Below are positions 42,714 through 53,000 of a stretch of DNA of 64,000 bases, piece after piece. Source of the DNA: Candidatus Merdisoma merdipullorum (lineage in GTDB: Bacteria; Bacillota; Clostridia; Lachnospirales; Lachnospiraceae); contig DVLE01000046.1 in the NCBI GenBank assembly GCA_018715645.1, positions 28,917-92,916 of the forward strand. Reading direction: 5' to 3'. The position numbers and the translations under genes were made by a program. Position 1 is the stretch's first letter. Each line of letters begins with the position of its first letter. The notes beneath the pieces are model-generated. The model made no database searches. It worked only from the letters and a program-made list of their open reading frames with translations, and was not told the origin of the DNA.

Positions 42714-43427
42714 ATGAAGATTACCTATATCGCTCACAGCGGTTTTCTGGCAGAACTGGAACACACCATTCTGCTGTTTGATTATTATCAGGGAGAAGTC
42801 CCGGAGCTTCCGGGAGACAAGAAGCTCTATGTCTTTGCAAGCCATCGCCATCCGGATCATTTCAACCCGGAGATTTTTCAACTGGCAAAGGACAGGGAAC
42901 AGGTATGGTATGTGCTGTCCCATGACATCTGGAAAAGCCGTGTGCCGGAGGAATGGAAAGCCCGGACTGTGCATCTGAAGCCGGGAACGGAGTGGGAGCA
43001 TGAGGGCGTGGGGGTGCAGACACTTCGTTCCACGGACGAGGGCGTGGCTTTTCTTGTCCAGGCGGAAGGAAAGACGCTTTATCATGCGGGAGATCTGAAT
43101 GACTGGCGCTGGGAAGGAGAGCCGGAGAACTGGAACAGGCAGATGGAAGAAAAGTTTCACAGATATATCGAGCCGCTTCGGGGAAAGCATATGGACGCAG
43201 CCTTTGTTCCCCTGGATCCCAGACAGGAGAAAAATTATGCTCTGGGACTGGACTATTTTCTGAGCCTTGCGGATCCGCTGGCTCCTTTGAGCGGCGCGGA
43301 CAAGATCTATCCCATGCACTGCTGGGACAAATACGCTGTCATTGACCGTTGGCTTGCGGAACATCCCGACAGCCCTTACAGGGAACGGATCGTGAGAATC
43401 CGGAAACGGGGCGAGGTGTTTTGGTAG
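42714..43427 (+). CDS. MBL-fold metallo-hydrolase
   Basis: A 237-aa beta-lactamase-fold protein of the UlaG-like subgroup. AHSGFLAELEHTILLFDYYQG at the start, the metal site SHRHPDHF and the later YHAGDLNDW and MHCWDKYAVID support zinc binding. The substrate is unknown. ATG 42714 follows GGAGGACAGG; the open frame further upstream runs through ssrA and is not used. The Crp/Fnr regulator starts 13 bp after its stop. Confidence 0.85.
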   Translation: MKITYIAHSGFLAELEHTILLFDYYQGEVPELPGDKKLYVFASHRHPDHFNPEIFQLAKDREQVWYVLSHDIWKSRVPEEWKARTVHLKPGTEWEHEGVGVQTLRSTDEGVAFLVQAEGKTLYHAGDLNDWRWEGEPENWNRQMEEKFHRYIEPLRGKHMDAAFVPLDPRQEKNYALGLDYFLSLADPLAPLSGADKIYPMHCWDKYAVIDRWLAEHPDSPYRERIVRIRKRGEVFW

Positions 43428-43440
43428 GAGGGGAGGTACT

Positions 43441-44100
43441 ATGGAGTTTGCAGAATATTTTCCTGTATGGAACAAATTGACGGAGGAGGAACAAGGCTTG
43501 CTTCGGGAAAACGCCCTGTTCCGCCGTGTGGAAAAGGGAAGCCTTCTTCATGGTGGATCCGCTGACTGCCAGGGACTTCTTCTGGTCGTCTCCGGCCAGC
43601 TTCGCGCCTATATTGTCTCGGAAGAAGGACGGGAGATTACGATTTACCGTCTCTTTGAGCGGGATCTCTGTCTGCTTTCGGCTTCCTGCATCATGCAGAA
43701 TATCCAGTTTGAGATTACCATAGAGGCGGAAAAAGATTCCGAGCTTTATGTGGTTCCTTCCAGAATCTACAAAGCATTGATGGAACGGTCGGTTTCCGTG
43801 GCCAATTATACCAGTCAGGTGATGGCTGGCCGGTTTTCAGAGGTGATGTGGCTTCTGGAACAGATTATGTGGAAAAGTTTTGACAAGCGTCTGGCGGAAT
43901 TTCTCGTGAACGAGTCCGTTCTGGAAGGGACGCTCTGCCTGAAGCTTACTCATGAGATGATAGGAAATCATCTGGGAACGGCCCGCGAGGTGGTGACCAG
44001 AATGCTCCGTTATTTTCAGAGCGAGGGGCTTGTAAGGCTGTCGCGGGGAACCGTAGAGATCACGGATTCCCCGCGGCTGGAAGAACTGAGCCGGAAATAA
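43441..44100 (+). CDS. Crp/Fnr-family transcriptional regulator
   Basis: A 219-aa regulator. The N-terminal cyclic-nucleotide-binding-like barrel (GLLLVVSGQLRAYIVSEEGREITIYRL) contains Cys residues in the LCLLSASCIM stretch. A C-terminal helix-turn-helix reads LTHEMIGNHLGTAREVVTRMLRYF. The ERD/SASC pattern is common in redox or thiol-sensing Fnr-like proteins of Clostridia. It faces the CoA-disulfide reductase gene, whose operon may be its target. Confidence 0.9.
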   Translation: MEFAEYFPVWNKLTEEEQGLLRENALFRRVEKGSLLHGGSADCQGLLLVVSGQLRAYIVSEEGREITIYRLFERDLCLLSASCIMQNIQFEITIEAEKDSELYVVPSRIYKALMERSVSVANYTSQVMAGRFSEVMWLLEQIMWKSFDKRLAEFLVNESVLEGTLCLKLTHEMIGNHLGTAREVVTRMLRYFQSEGLVRLSRGTVEITDSPRLEELSRK

Positions 44101-44114
44101 GAAGGCTGTCTTTT

Positions 44115-45812
44115 TTAGTTTGTCTTGTCCTTTCCGCAGGGAAGCGCCTGTTCTGCGGCGGCCTGATCGAGCATGACCGTCTGGTACAGGCGGTAGCCGC
44201 CGGAGAAATTGCTGCAGTCAAAGCCGTTCTGAGTCAGAATGCGGCAGGCAAGATAGCTTCTGAGTCCGCTCTGGCAGATGACATATATGGGCTTTCCCGC
44301 TTCCAGCTCACCCATCCGTTCCCTCAGCTCGTCTACCGGAATATTGAGAAAGCCTTCCACGTGTCCGCTGTCGTACTCCTCTCTGGTGCGTGTGTCCAGA
44401 AGCGTGACGCTTCCGTCGCGGGGGAGACTGTCGATTTCATCCCAGAAGAACTGGCGGAGAAGTCCTTTGGAAAGATTTTCAGCCAGAAAGCCTGCCATGT
44501 TGACCGGATCCTTCGCAGAGGAATAGGGAGGCGCGTAGGCCAGATCCAGCTCTTTGAGCTGAGGAACCGTCATTCCCGCATGGATCGCCGTAGCCAGCAC
44601 GTCGATACGCTTGTCTACGCCCTCATAGCCGACGATCTGAGCGCCCAGCAGACGAAAGCTGTTCTTTTCAAAAAGGACTTTCATGGTCATCACCCGGCCG
44701 CCGGGATAGTATCCGGCGTGATTGGCCGGGGAAAGGTAGATCTTGTCACAGTCGATGCCGGATTTTTTTGCGGTTCGCTCGTTGATGCCTGTGGAGGCAG
44801 CCGTCATATCAAAGAGCTTGATGACTGAAGAACCGAGGGAACCGGGAAAATGACTGTCTAAGCCGCAGATATTGTCGGCGGCGATGCGTCCCTGCTTGTT
44901 GGCGGGGCCTGCAAGGGAGATAAGCGCTTCCTCTCCTGTAACAAAATGGCGGACTTCTACGGCGTCGCCGACTGCGTAGATGTCGGGAACCGAGGTTTCC
45001 ATGCGGTCATTGACGAGAATGCTTCCCTTTAGTCCGAGCTTTAGTCCTGCTTCTCTGGCCAGGGGTGTGTCCGGCGTGACGCCGATAGCCAGAATTACCA
45101 TGTCTGCGCTTAAAGCTTCCTCTCCTTTGAGGAGTACCTGAACCGCTCCGTTTTCCTCCCGGAAGCCTTCCACAGAATGTCCCAGCATCAGATGGACGCC
45201 TTTTTTCCGCATTTTGGCATGGATGAAGGCGGCCATTTCCGGATCAAAGGGAGTCATAAGCTGTCGGGGACGCTGGACGATGGTGACTTCCATGTTCTTT
45301 TCCCGGAAGTTTTCGGCCAGCTCCAGTCCGATAAAGCCTCCTCCGGCCAGAATTACGGAGCGCGGCTTGTTCTGCTCCACAAAATCATGGATGCGGAAGG
45401 TGTCTTCCACCGTGCGGAGGGTAAAGAGCCGGTCCATCCCTGTACCCGGCAGTTCCGGCTGCGTGGGACGCGCGCCTGGGGACAGAAGGAGTTTATCGTA
45501 TGCTTCTTCAAAGATGACGCCGCTTTCCAGGTTGCGGACGGTTACCGTTTTTTTCTCCGGGTGGATGGCAGTGACCTCGTGGCGTACCTTCATGTCTACC
45601 CGGAAGCGTTCCCAGAAGCTTTCCGGCGTCTGTAAGGTCAGTTCCTCCGGATCCGTGATCACGTCTCCGATGTAGTAGGGAAGGCCGCAGTTGGCGTAGG
45701 AGATATAGCCAGAGCGTTCAAATACCGTGATCTGAGCCTTTTCGTCCAGTCTGCGGATACGGGCGGCAGCCGTGGCTCCTCCGGCGACGCCTCCGACGAT
45801 TACAACTTTCAT
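44115..45812 (-). CDS. CoA-disulfide reductase-type FAD oxidoreductase with rhodanese domain
   Basis: A 565-aa protein. The FAD motif VVIVGGVAGGATAA is at the N-terminus and the single catalytic Cys42 is in SYANCGLPYYIGD. The NAD motif ILAGGGFIGLELAE and the second FAD segment DIYAVGDAVEV follow. The last 100 residues are a rhodanese domain with the loop CQSGLRSY. This fusion handles CoA persulfides, disulfides or polysulfide. It lies 4 bp downstream of a separate rhodanese, with which it forms an operon. Confidence 0.92.
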   Translation of the reverse strand: MKVVIVGGVAGGATAAARIRRLDEKAQITVFERSGYISYANCGLPYYIGDVITDPEELTLQTPESFWERFRVDMKVRHEVTAIHPEKKTVTVRNLESGVIFEEAYDKLLLSPGARPTQPELPGTGMDRLFTLRTVEDTFRIHDFVEQNKPRSVILAGGGFIGLELAENFREKNMEVTIVQRPRQLMTPFDPEMAAFIHAKMRKKGVHLMLGHSVEGFREENGAVQVLLKGEEALSADMVILAIGVTPDTPLAREAGLKLGLKGSILVNDRMETSVPDIYAVGDAVEVRHFVTGEEALISLAGPANKQGRIAADNICGLDSHFPGSLGSSVIKLFDMTAASTGINERTAKKSGIDCDKIYLSPANHAGYYPGGRVMTMKVLFEKNSFRLLGAQIVGYEGVDKRIDVLATAIHAGMTVPQLKELDLAYAPPYSSAKDPVNMAGFLAENLSKGLLRQFFWDEIDSLPRDGSVTLLDTRTREEYDSGHVEGFLNIPVDELRERMGELEAGKPIYVICQSGLRSYLACRILTQNGFDCSNFSGGYRLYQTVMLDQAAAEQALPCGKDKTN

Positions 45813-45816
45813 ATGC

Positions 45817-46137
45817 TTACCTCTCTATCGTTCCGTGATAATGATGGATGCCTCCAAGATCTGTGACGGCCGTGTAGCCCATGCTTTTCAAGCCCGATAC
45901 GGCCTGACGGCTTCTCGCGCCGCTTAAGCAGTATACAAAGAGCGGGGTGGAAAAATCCGGGACAGCCTTTTTGATTTTATTCAGTTCGTGCAGGGCAATG
46001 TTTTTACTTCCCGGAATCCGGCCTTCGGCGTATTCCTCGTCTGTGCGTACATCCAGAAGCACGGCTCCCGGAGTACTCTGATATTTCTTTAATTCTTCAT
46101 TGATGTCAGGCGTTTTAAAAAAGTCAAAGAATCCCAT
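45817..46137 (-). CDS. Rhodanese-like sulfurtransferase
   Basis: A 106-aa single-domain rhodanese. LLDVRTDEEYAEGRIPGSKNIAL and the active-site loop YCLSGARSR (Cys about 71) are intact. ATG 46137 follows GGAGGAAG; the longer frame to 46233 lies over the regulatory region. First gene of the pair with the CoA-disulfide reductase. Confidence 0.9.
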   Translation of the reverse strand: MGFFDFFKTPDINEELKKYQSTPGAVLLDVRTDEEYAEGRIPGSKNIALHELNKIKKAVPDFSTPLFVYCLSGARSRQAVSGLKSMGYTAVTDLGGIHHYHGTIER

Positions 46138-46196
46138 TTGTCTTCCTCCGTAAATTGGTGATAGCTGTATTCTATACCTGGGACGTTCTTTTTTCC

Positions 46197-46209
46197 GTGA
46201 CAAAATCAC
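46197..46209. promoter_or_regulatory. Possible Crp/Fnr-type operator
   Basis: GTGA-CAAAA-TCAC, a dyad resembling a Crp/Fnr half-site pair with a 5-bp spacer, 60 bp upstream of the rhodanese start and upstream of the PadR promoter. The convergent Crp/Fnr gene makes it plausible. Confidence 0.35.
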
Positions 46210-46226
46210 AAAACAATAATTTAATA

Positions 46227-46256
46227 TTGACAATAGTGTGCGATATACAGTATTAT
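46227..46256 (+). promoter_or_regulatory. Promoter and likely autoregulatory dyad of the padR operon
   Basis: TTGACA (46227-46232), 18 bp, TATTAT (46251-46256). The 9-bp palindrome ATACAGTAT (46245-46253) overlaps the -10 and may be the PadR site. Confidence 0.55.
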
Positions 46257-46274
46257 AAAACAGGAGGAAAACAT

Positions 46275-46619
46275 ATGGGAGAAGAACGGGACCTGTTGGC
46301 GGGATTGGTTATGGAACTTAGGAGAGGAACCCTCATTCTAAGTGTGCTGAGTCAGATGTCTGAGGCGAAATATGGCTATGCTCTGGTGCAAAGTCTGGAG
46401 GAAAAGGGTGTGGAGATTGATCCGAATACTTTGTACCCGCTGCTTCGCCGTCTGGAAAAACAGGGGCTTTTGGAGAGCCGTTGGGAGACGGGCGGTTCAA
46501 AGCCGAGAAAATATTATCAGAGGACTGCGTATGGAAACGAGATTTATCGGGAGCTGAAAAGTCAATGGAAACGTATGGCCCTTGGTATCGAAGCCTTGCT
46601 TGAGGAGGAAGAGAGATGA
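46275..46619 (+). CDS. PadR-family transcriptional regulator
   Basis: A 114-aa winged-helix repressor. LRRGTLILSVLSQMSEAKYGYALVQSLEEKG and the wing DPNTLYPLLRRLEKQGLLESRW are diagnostic. ACAGGAGG precedes ATG 46275. It overlaps the downstream HAAS membrane gene by 4 bp (ATGA), the usual PadR/HAAS pair, so both probably control membrane or envelope functions. Confidence 0.93.
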   Translation: MGEERDLLAGLVMELRRGTLILSVLSQMSEAKYGYALVQSLEEKGVEIDPNTLYPLLRRLEKQGLLESRWETGGSKPRKYYQRTAYGNEIYRELKSQWKRMALGIEALLEEEER

Positions 46620-47725
46620 CAGGCAGAGAACAGGAATTGATAGAACGATATATTTATCAGGTGACACGCCGTCTGCCAAAGGATCAGCGAGATGATGTGG
46701 CGTTGGAGCTTGGAGAGATGATCGGAGATATGATAGAGGGAAAGGGAAGCACTGCGGAAAAGGTTCTGACAGAGCTTGGGGATCCGGCCAGACTTGCGGA
46801 GCAGTATCAGGACGTAACGCATTGCCTGATTGGACCGGAGTATTACGATACATATCTGTGGTTTGTAAAGGTTGTGCTGCTGTGCAGCATACTGCCGGTT
46901 CTGGCTGCAGGAGTTGTGGATGCGGTACGGCTTCAGGGAGCCGGAGCCGCTGAAGTGTATGTGGCTGCTTATGCCATGACGGAAAGCGCTTTCGTGCTGT
47001 ACGGTATACTTCAGGCTATGCTGAATGCGGCTGCTTCCGGAGTCACTGCCTTTGGAGCCGTGACATTGGTGTTTGTAATTTTGGAACGGCAAAAGGTGAA
47101 GCTGGAAAAGAAAAGAGAGAGGAAGTGGAAGGTAGAGGATTTGGAAAATACCTCTGCAAAACTGTTTTCCGGCTGGACGCCGGGCGCCCTTTCTCCGGTT
47201 CCGAATCCCAAAGCACGCATCAGCCGCGGCGACTGCATTGTGGAGATGGTATTTACCGTAGTGTTCGGTGGGCTGCTGATTTTCGCACCGGAATTTTTTT
47301 CCGCCGTATTCCGTGAAGGAGAAATGTACACGGTGGTTCCGGTATTTAACCTGGATCTTTGGGAGATGCTGCTCCCGCTCTTTATCCTGTCCCTGGGAGT
47401 GGGACTTGTGGATCAGGCGGTGCGCCTTGCGGCAGGCGTATATGGGAGGCTTGTGCTGGTTTCAAATCTTGTCTGCAATGGAATATCTCTTGTGTTGTCG
47501 GTGATTCTCCTGAAGGTGACGCCGCTCTGGAACCCGAATTTCGCAGTGGATCTCCAGACGTATCTGAAGTGGAGCATGGATGAGAGCGTCCCGGATTTCC
47601 TGCTGCGCTTTAACGGGGATACGATTTCCAACATCTTTTTGGCAATTATTGTATTTGCAGTGCTTTTGGACAGCGGCACGACGGTTTATAAGACGCTGCG
47701 GTACGGAGTACATACTCTTAATTAG
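46616..47725 (+). CDS. HAAS-domain membrane protein, PadR partner
   Basis: A 369-aa membrane protein. The first 65 residues (IERYIYQVTRRLPKDQRDDVALELGEMI and VLTELGDPARLAEQY) form the cytosolic HAAS domain found beside PadR regulators. About six to eight membrane helices follow. The function is not known; a signalling or anti-regulator role toward PadR is inferred from the conserved pairing. Confidence 0.85.
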   Translation: MTGREQELIERYIYQVTRRLPKDQRDDVALELGEMIGDMIEGKGSTAEKVLTELGDPARLAEQYQDVTHCLIGPEYYDTYLWFVKVVLLCSILPVLAAGVVDAVRLQGAGAAEVYVAAYAMTESAFVLYGILQAMLNAAASGVTAFGAVTLVFVILERQKVKLEKKRERKWKVEDLENTSAKLFSGWTPGALSPVPNPKARISRGDCIVEMVFTVVFGGLLIFAPEFFSAVFREGEMYTVVPVFNLDLWEMLLPLFILSLGVGLVDQAVRLAAGVYGRLVLVSNLVCNGISLVLSVILLKVTPLWNPNFAVDLQTYLKWSMDESVPDFLLRFNGDTISNIFLAIIVFAVLLDSGTTVYKTLRYGVHTLN

Positions 47726-47751
47726 CAGGGGAAGATAAAGGGGAGAATATT

Positions 47752-48468
47752 ATGAATGAGAGAAAAAGAGAATTTAGGGCCGGCCTTGCCGATGGGATTC
47801 CCATAGGGCTTGGTTATCTGGCGGTCTCGTTTACCTTTGGCATAATGGCGGGGGACGCCGGCCTTACGGCGCCGCAGGCGGTGGTTCTGTCGCTTACGAA
47901 TCTGACGAGCGCAGGACAGTTTGCGGGACTGGGCGTGATACAGGCGGGGGCTTCCTTTGCGGAAATGGCGCTGACGCAGCTCGTGATCAATCTCAGGTAT
48001 TGCCTGATGTCCTGCTCGCTGTCTCAAAAGCTGTCGGCCTCCATGCCGTTCTTTCACAGATTTTTTATGGCTTACGGGGTGACGGATGAGATCTTTGGCG
48101 TATCCGTCTGCCGGGAGGGAGCTTTAAGTCCCTGGTACAGCTACGGACTTATGGGAGCAGCCGTTCCCGGATGGACTCTTGGAACGCTGCTCGGAGGCAT
48201 ATCGGGAAGTCTGCTGCCTCAGAGAATCCTGAACGCCCTGAATGTGGCCCTTTACGGAATGTTTCTGGCTGTGATTCTGCCTCCGGCCCGGAAAAATAAA
48301 GTACTCATGGGGATTATCCTGGTGTCAATGGCGGCAAGTCTGCTTTTTGCAAAGCTCCCGGTTCTTGGAGAAATTTCCTCTGGCTTTAAAATCATTATTC
48401 TGACTATTCTGATTGCGGGAGGAGCGGCTTTCCTGTTCCCGGTAAAGGAGGAGACGAAAGATGCATAG
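47752..48468 (+). CDS. azlC: AzlC-type branched-chain amino acid exporter, large subunit
   Basis: A 238-aa membrane protein. DGIPIGLGYLAVSFTFGIMAG, LTNLTSAGQFAGL and the LRYCLMSCSLSQKL block are diagnostic for AzlC. With AzlD it exports branched-chain amino acids or analogues. GGGGAGAATATT precedes the ATG. It overlaps azlD by 8 bp. Confidence 0.93.
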   Translation: MNERKREFRAGLADGIPIGLGYLAVSFTFGIMAGDAGLTAPQAVVLSLTNLTSAGQFAGLGVIQAGASFAEMALTQLVINLRYCLMSCSLSQKLSASMPFFHRFFMAYGVTDEIFGVSVCREGALSPWYSYGLMGAAVPGWTLGTLLGGISGSLLPQRILNALNVALYGMFLAVILPPARKNKVLMGIILVSMAASLLFAKLPVLGEISSGFKIIILTILIAGGAAFLFPVKEETKDA

Positions 48469-48769
48469 CGTATATGGGTATATTTTTGTGATGGCCGCGG
48501 TGACCTATCTGATCCGTATGATTCCGCTTGTACTGCTGAAAAAAGAAATTACGAATGTGTGGATCAAATCCTTTTTATTCTACGTACCTTACGTGACGCT
48601 GGCGGTCATGACTTTTCCGGCGATTCTTAGCGCTACAGGCTCCTTCGTTTCCGGAGCGGCGGCTCTTGTGGTGGCTGTGATTCTGGCTTACCGGGGAAAA
48701 AGCCTGTTCCAGGTGGCCGTGGCTGTCTGCGCTGCTGTGTTTGTGCTGGAACTGTTCCTGGTGCGGTGA
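48461..48769 (+). CDS. azlD: AzlD-type branched-chain amino acid exporter, small subunit
   Basis: A 102-aa membrane protein with three to four helices. VTYLIRMIPLVLLKKEI and FLFYVPYVTLAVMTFPAIL are AzlD hallmarks. AAAGGAGGAG lies upstream in azlC. A terminator follows. Confidence 0.92.
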   Translation: MHSVYGYIFVMAAVTYLIRMIPLVLLKKEITNVWIKSFLFYVPYVTLAVMTFPAILSATGSFVSGAAALVVAVILAYRGKSLFQVAVAVCAAVFVLELFLVR

Positions 48770-48785
48770 GAAGAATGGCTGATGA

Positions 48786-48823
48786 AATGGCTGCTGTTTA
48801 CCGGGTTTTCAGCAGCCATTTTG
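48786..48823 (+). terminator. Terminator after azlD
   Basis: AATGGCTGCTG pairs with CAGCAGCCATT over a 13-nt loop, then TTTG. Confidence 0.8.
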
Positions 48824-48851
48824 TCTGCCATCCGAAAAATAAAAAAAGTCC

Positions 48852-48880
48852 TTGAAGTGCCTTTCATCTTATAGTATAAT
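48852..48880 (+). promoter_or_regulatory. Promoter of carAB
   Basis: TTGAAG (48852-48857), 17 bp, TATAAT (48875-48880). It leaves a leader of about 100 nt with two GCAAAGAGG copies (48897 and 48914) and a run of ten T at 48934-48943. A PyrR site was not recognised. Confidence 0.7.
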
Positions 48881-48988
48881 GAATCAGATTTAGAGGCAAA
48901 GAGGAACGCGTGTGCAAAGAGGCAGGAACTGTCTTTTTTTTTTGAAAAAATAGAGCGCGGGGAGAATGAGGAAAGGAACAGGTGGATT

Positions 48989-50068
48989 ATGAAAGCTTTT
49001 CTGATACTGGAAGACGGACATGTATTTACAGGCGTCAGCATTGGGGCACAGCGCGAGGTGATAAGCGAGATCGTGTTCAATACCTCCATGACAGGCTATC
49101 TGGAGGTGCTGACGGATCCGTCCTATGCGGGGCAGGCTGTAGTCATGACCTATCCGTTGATCGGTAACTACGGCATTTGTTATGAGGATATGGAGTCGGA
49201 AAGACCATGGCCGGACGGCTATATCGTGAGAGAATTATCCAGAATCCCCAGTAATTTCCGCAGTGAAGATACGATTCAGAATTTCCTTCAGAAATATGAT
49301 ATTCCGGGAATCGCGGGAATCGATACCCGCGCGCTGACAAAAATCCTGCGTGAAAGCGGTACGATGAACGGCATGATCACCACAAAGGAATACGCGTCCC
49401 TAGACGAAGTCCTTCCCCGTCTGAAGGCATATACCACCGGCAAGGTTGTGGAAAAGGTAAGCTGCAGGGAAAAGAAGGTTCTGGAAAATGACGGCCTGAA
49501 GGTTGCCCTTCTGGATCTGGGAGCAAAGCGCAACATTGCCCGTTCTCTGCATGAAAGAGGCTGCCAGGTGACGATCTATCCGGCGGACACGAAGGCCGGG
49601 GAGATCATCGCCGCGAAGCCGGACGGCATCATGCTTTCCAACGGACCGGGAGATCCGAAGGAATGCCAAGAGATTATCAGGGAGATCCGGAAGCTTTACG
49701 AGACGGATATTCCGATCTTCGCAATCTGTCTTGGTCATCAGCTCATGGCCCTGGCTACAGGGGCGGATACTTACAAGCTGAAGTACGGCCACAGGGGAGG
49801 CAATCATCCGGTCCGGGATCTGGAGACCGGAAAGGTCTATATCTCCTCTCAGAACCACGGATACGCGGTGGATACCAAAAGTCTTGATCCGGCGGTGGCG
49901 TCGCCTGCCTTTGAGAATGTCAACGACAGGACGAACGAAGGGCTGCGCTACACAGGAAAGAATATCTTTACCGTGCAGTTCCACCCGGAGGCCTGCCCCG
50001 GACCGCAGGATTCCAGTTATCTGTTTGACCGCTTTATACAGACGATGGAGGTGAAGAAACATGCCTAA
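48989..50068 (+). CDS. carA: Carbamoyl phosphate synthase small subunit
   Basis: A 359-aa glutaminase that supplies ammonia to CarB for arginine and pyrimidine synthesis. The N-terminal LEDGHVFTGVSIGA and VFNTSMTGYLEVLTDPSYAGQ, the nucleophile elbow IFAICLGHQLMALA (Cys about 247) and the later QFHPEACPGPQD are present. It overlaps carB by 8 bp. Confidence 0.96.
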   Translation: MKAFLILEDGHVFTGVSIGAQREVISEIVFNTSMTGYLEVLTDPSYAGQAVVMTYPLIGNYGICYEDMESERPWPDGYIVRELSRIPSNFRSEDTIQNFLQKYDIPGIAGIDTRALTKILRESGTMNGMITTKEYASLDEVLPRLKAYTTGKVVEKVSCREKKVLENDGLKVALLDLGAKRNIARSLHERGCQVTIYPADTKAGEIIAAKPDGIMLSNGPGDPKECQEIIREIRKLYETDIPIFAICLGHQLMALATGADTYKLKYGHRGGNHPVRDLETGKVYISSQNHGYAVDTKSLDPAVASPAFENVNDRTNEGLRYTGKNIFTVQFHPEACPGPQDSSYLFDRFIQTMEVKKHA

Positions 50069-53000
50069 GAATCCTTCTATTAAAAAAGTTCTTGTGATTG
50101 GTTCCGGTCCGATCGTGATCGGACAGGCCGCGGAGTTTGACTATGCAGGAACCCAGGCCTGCCGTTCCCTGAAGGAAGAAGGGATCGAAGTTGTTCTCTT
50201 AAACTCCAATCCTGCGACGATTATGACCGACAAAGACATCGCGGATCATGTATATATCGAGCCGCTTACCGTCGAGGTGGTAGAGCAGCTTATCATAAAG
50301 GAGAAGCCGGACAGCGTGCTTCCGACTCTGGGAGGCCAGGCGGGACTGAATCTGGCCATGGAACTGGAGGAAAGAGGTTTTCTGAAGGAGCATAACGTCC
50401 GTCTCATCGGTACGACTTCGGAGACCATCAAAAAGGCGGAGGACCGCCTGGAATTTAAGAGTACCATGGAAAAGATCGGGGAACCGGTGGCGGCTTCGCT
50501 GGTAGTGGAAAGCGTGGAGGAGGGCATTGCCTTTGCCAATCAGATCGGCTATCCGGTTGTGCTTCGTCCTGCCTACACGCTGGGCGGAAGCGGCGGCGGA
50601 ATCGCTCACAATCAGGAGGAGCTTGAGGAGATTCTGGCCAATGGTCTCAGACTTTCCCGTGTGGGACAGGTGCTTGTGGAACGCTGCATCGCCGGCTGGA
50701 AAGAGATCGAATATGAGGTGATGCGTGACAGCGCCGGCAACTGTATCACCGTATGTAATATGGAAAATATCGATCCGGTGGGCGTGCATACGGGAGACAG
50801 CATTGTGGTGGCTCCCTCTCAGACGCTGGGTGACAAGGAATACCAGATGCTTCGTACCTCCGCGCTGAATATCATCAGCGAGCTGAACATTACAGGAGGC
50901 TGCAATGTGCAGTACGCGCTTCATCCGGAAAGCTTTGAATACTGCGTGATTGAGGTAAATCCCCGTGTGAGCCGTTCTTCTGCTCTGGCTTCCAAGGCGA
51001 CGGGCTATCCCATCGCGAAGGTGGCCGCGAAGATCGCCCTGGGCTATACGCTGGACGAGATTCCGAACGCGATTACTGGTCAGACCATGGCAAGCTTTGA
51101 GCCTATGCTTGACTACTGCGTCGTGAAGCTGCCCCGCCTGCCCTTCGATAAATTTATTAGTGCGAAGCGGACATTGACCACACAGATGAAGGCGACCGGA
51201 GAGGTTATGGCGATCTGCAATAATTTTGAGGGAGCTTTAATGAAAGCGATCCGTTCTCTGGAACAGCATGTGGACAGTCTGATGTCCTATGATTTTACGG
51301 CTCTTTCCAGAGAGGAGATAGTAAAACAGCTTGAGGTGGTGGACGATCGCCGTATTTGGCTGATTGCCGAGGCCATTCGCAAGGGAATCTCTTATGAGGA
51401 GATTCATGCGATCACAAAGATTGACATCTGGTTTATCGACAAGATCGCGATCCTTGTGGAAATGGAGCAGATGCTGAAAAGTCAGGAGCTGACGGCGGAG
51501 CTTTTAAAAGAAGCAAAGCGTATCGAATTTCCGGATACTGTGATTGCCCGTCTTACTGGAAAGACGGAGGAAGAAATCCGGGATATGCGCTATGCGAACG
51601 GGATTACGGCGGCCTATAAGATGGTAGATACCTGCGCCGCTGAATTTGCGGCCAGCACCCCCTACTATTACTCCGTATTCGGAAGCGAAAACGAGGTAGA
51701 GGAGACAAGAGACCGCAAAAAGGTTCTGGTGCTTGGAAGCGGTCCTATCCGTATCGGACAGGGTATTGAGTTTGATTTCTGTTCCGTACACTGTACCTGG
51801 GCTTTTTCCAAAGAAGGATATGAGACCATTATCATAAACAATAATCCGGAGACCGTAAGTACGGACTTTGACATTGCGGACAAGCTGTATTTTGAGCCTC
51901 TGACGCCGGAGGATGTGGAGAGCGTCGTGCGTCTGGAGAAGCCCGACGGAGCGGTTGTGCAGTTCGGCGGACAGACGGCCATTAAGCTGACGGAAGCTTT
52001 GATGAAAATGGGCGTGCCTATCCTGGGAACATCCGCCGAAAATGTGGACGCGGCAGAGGACAGAGAGCTTTTCGACGAAATTCTGGAGAAATGCGGGATT
52101 CCGCGTCCAAAGGGACATACCGTGTTTACGGCAGAAGAAGCGAAGAAGGCCGCAAATGAGCTGGGCTACCCGGTACTCGTCCGTCCTTCCTATGTGCTGG
52201 GCGGCCAGGGTATGCAGATCGCAATCAATGACAAGGATGTGGAGGAGTTTATCGGCATCATCAACCGAATCACCCAGGAGCATCCGATTCTGGTGGATAA
52301 GTATCTGCAGGGCAAGGAGATCGAGGTGGACGCTGTCTGCGACGGCGAGGATATTCTGATTCCCGGCATCATGGAGCATATTGAGCGCGCAGGAATCCAC
52401 TCCGGAGACAGTATTTCCGTCTATCCGGCAAAGAGTATCAGCGATAAGGTAAAGGCCACGATTGAGGAGTATACGAGAAGACTGGCCCGTTCCCTCCATG
52501 TCATCGGTCTTATCAATATTCAGTTTATCGCCGTGGACGATGAGGTTTACGTGATCGAGGTGAATCCCCGTTCCAGCCGTACCGTGCCTTACATCAGCAA
52601 GGTGACGGGTATTCCTATCGTGCCGCTGGCCACAAGAGTGATTCTTGGCCACAAGATCAAGGAGCTTGGCTATAAGCCGGGGCTTCAGCCGGAGGCAGAT
52701 TACTATGCCATTAAGATGCCCGTGTTCTCCTTTGAAAAGATCCGCGGGGCGGATATAAGCCTGGGACCGGAGATGAAGTCTACAGGAGAGTGCCTTGGCA
52801 TTGCGGAGACCTTCAACGAGGCGCTTTACAAGGCGTTTCTGGGCGCGGGAATCCGTCTGCCCAAGTATAAGAATATGATTATCACGGTTCGGGATGAGGA
52901 TAAAGCGGAGGCTGTGGAGATCGCGAAGCGGTTCGAGGCCCTCGGCTATCGGATTTACGCGACGAAGGGGACGGCGCGCGCCCTTCTGGAAGCGGACGTG

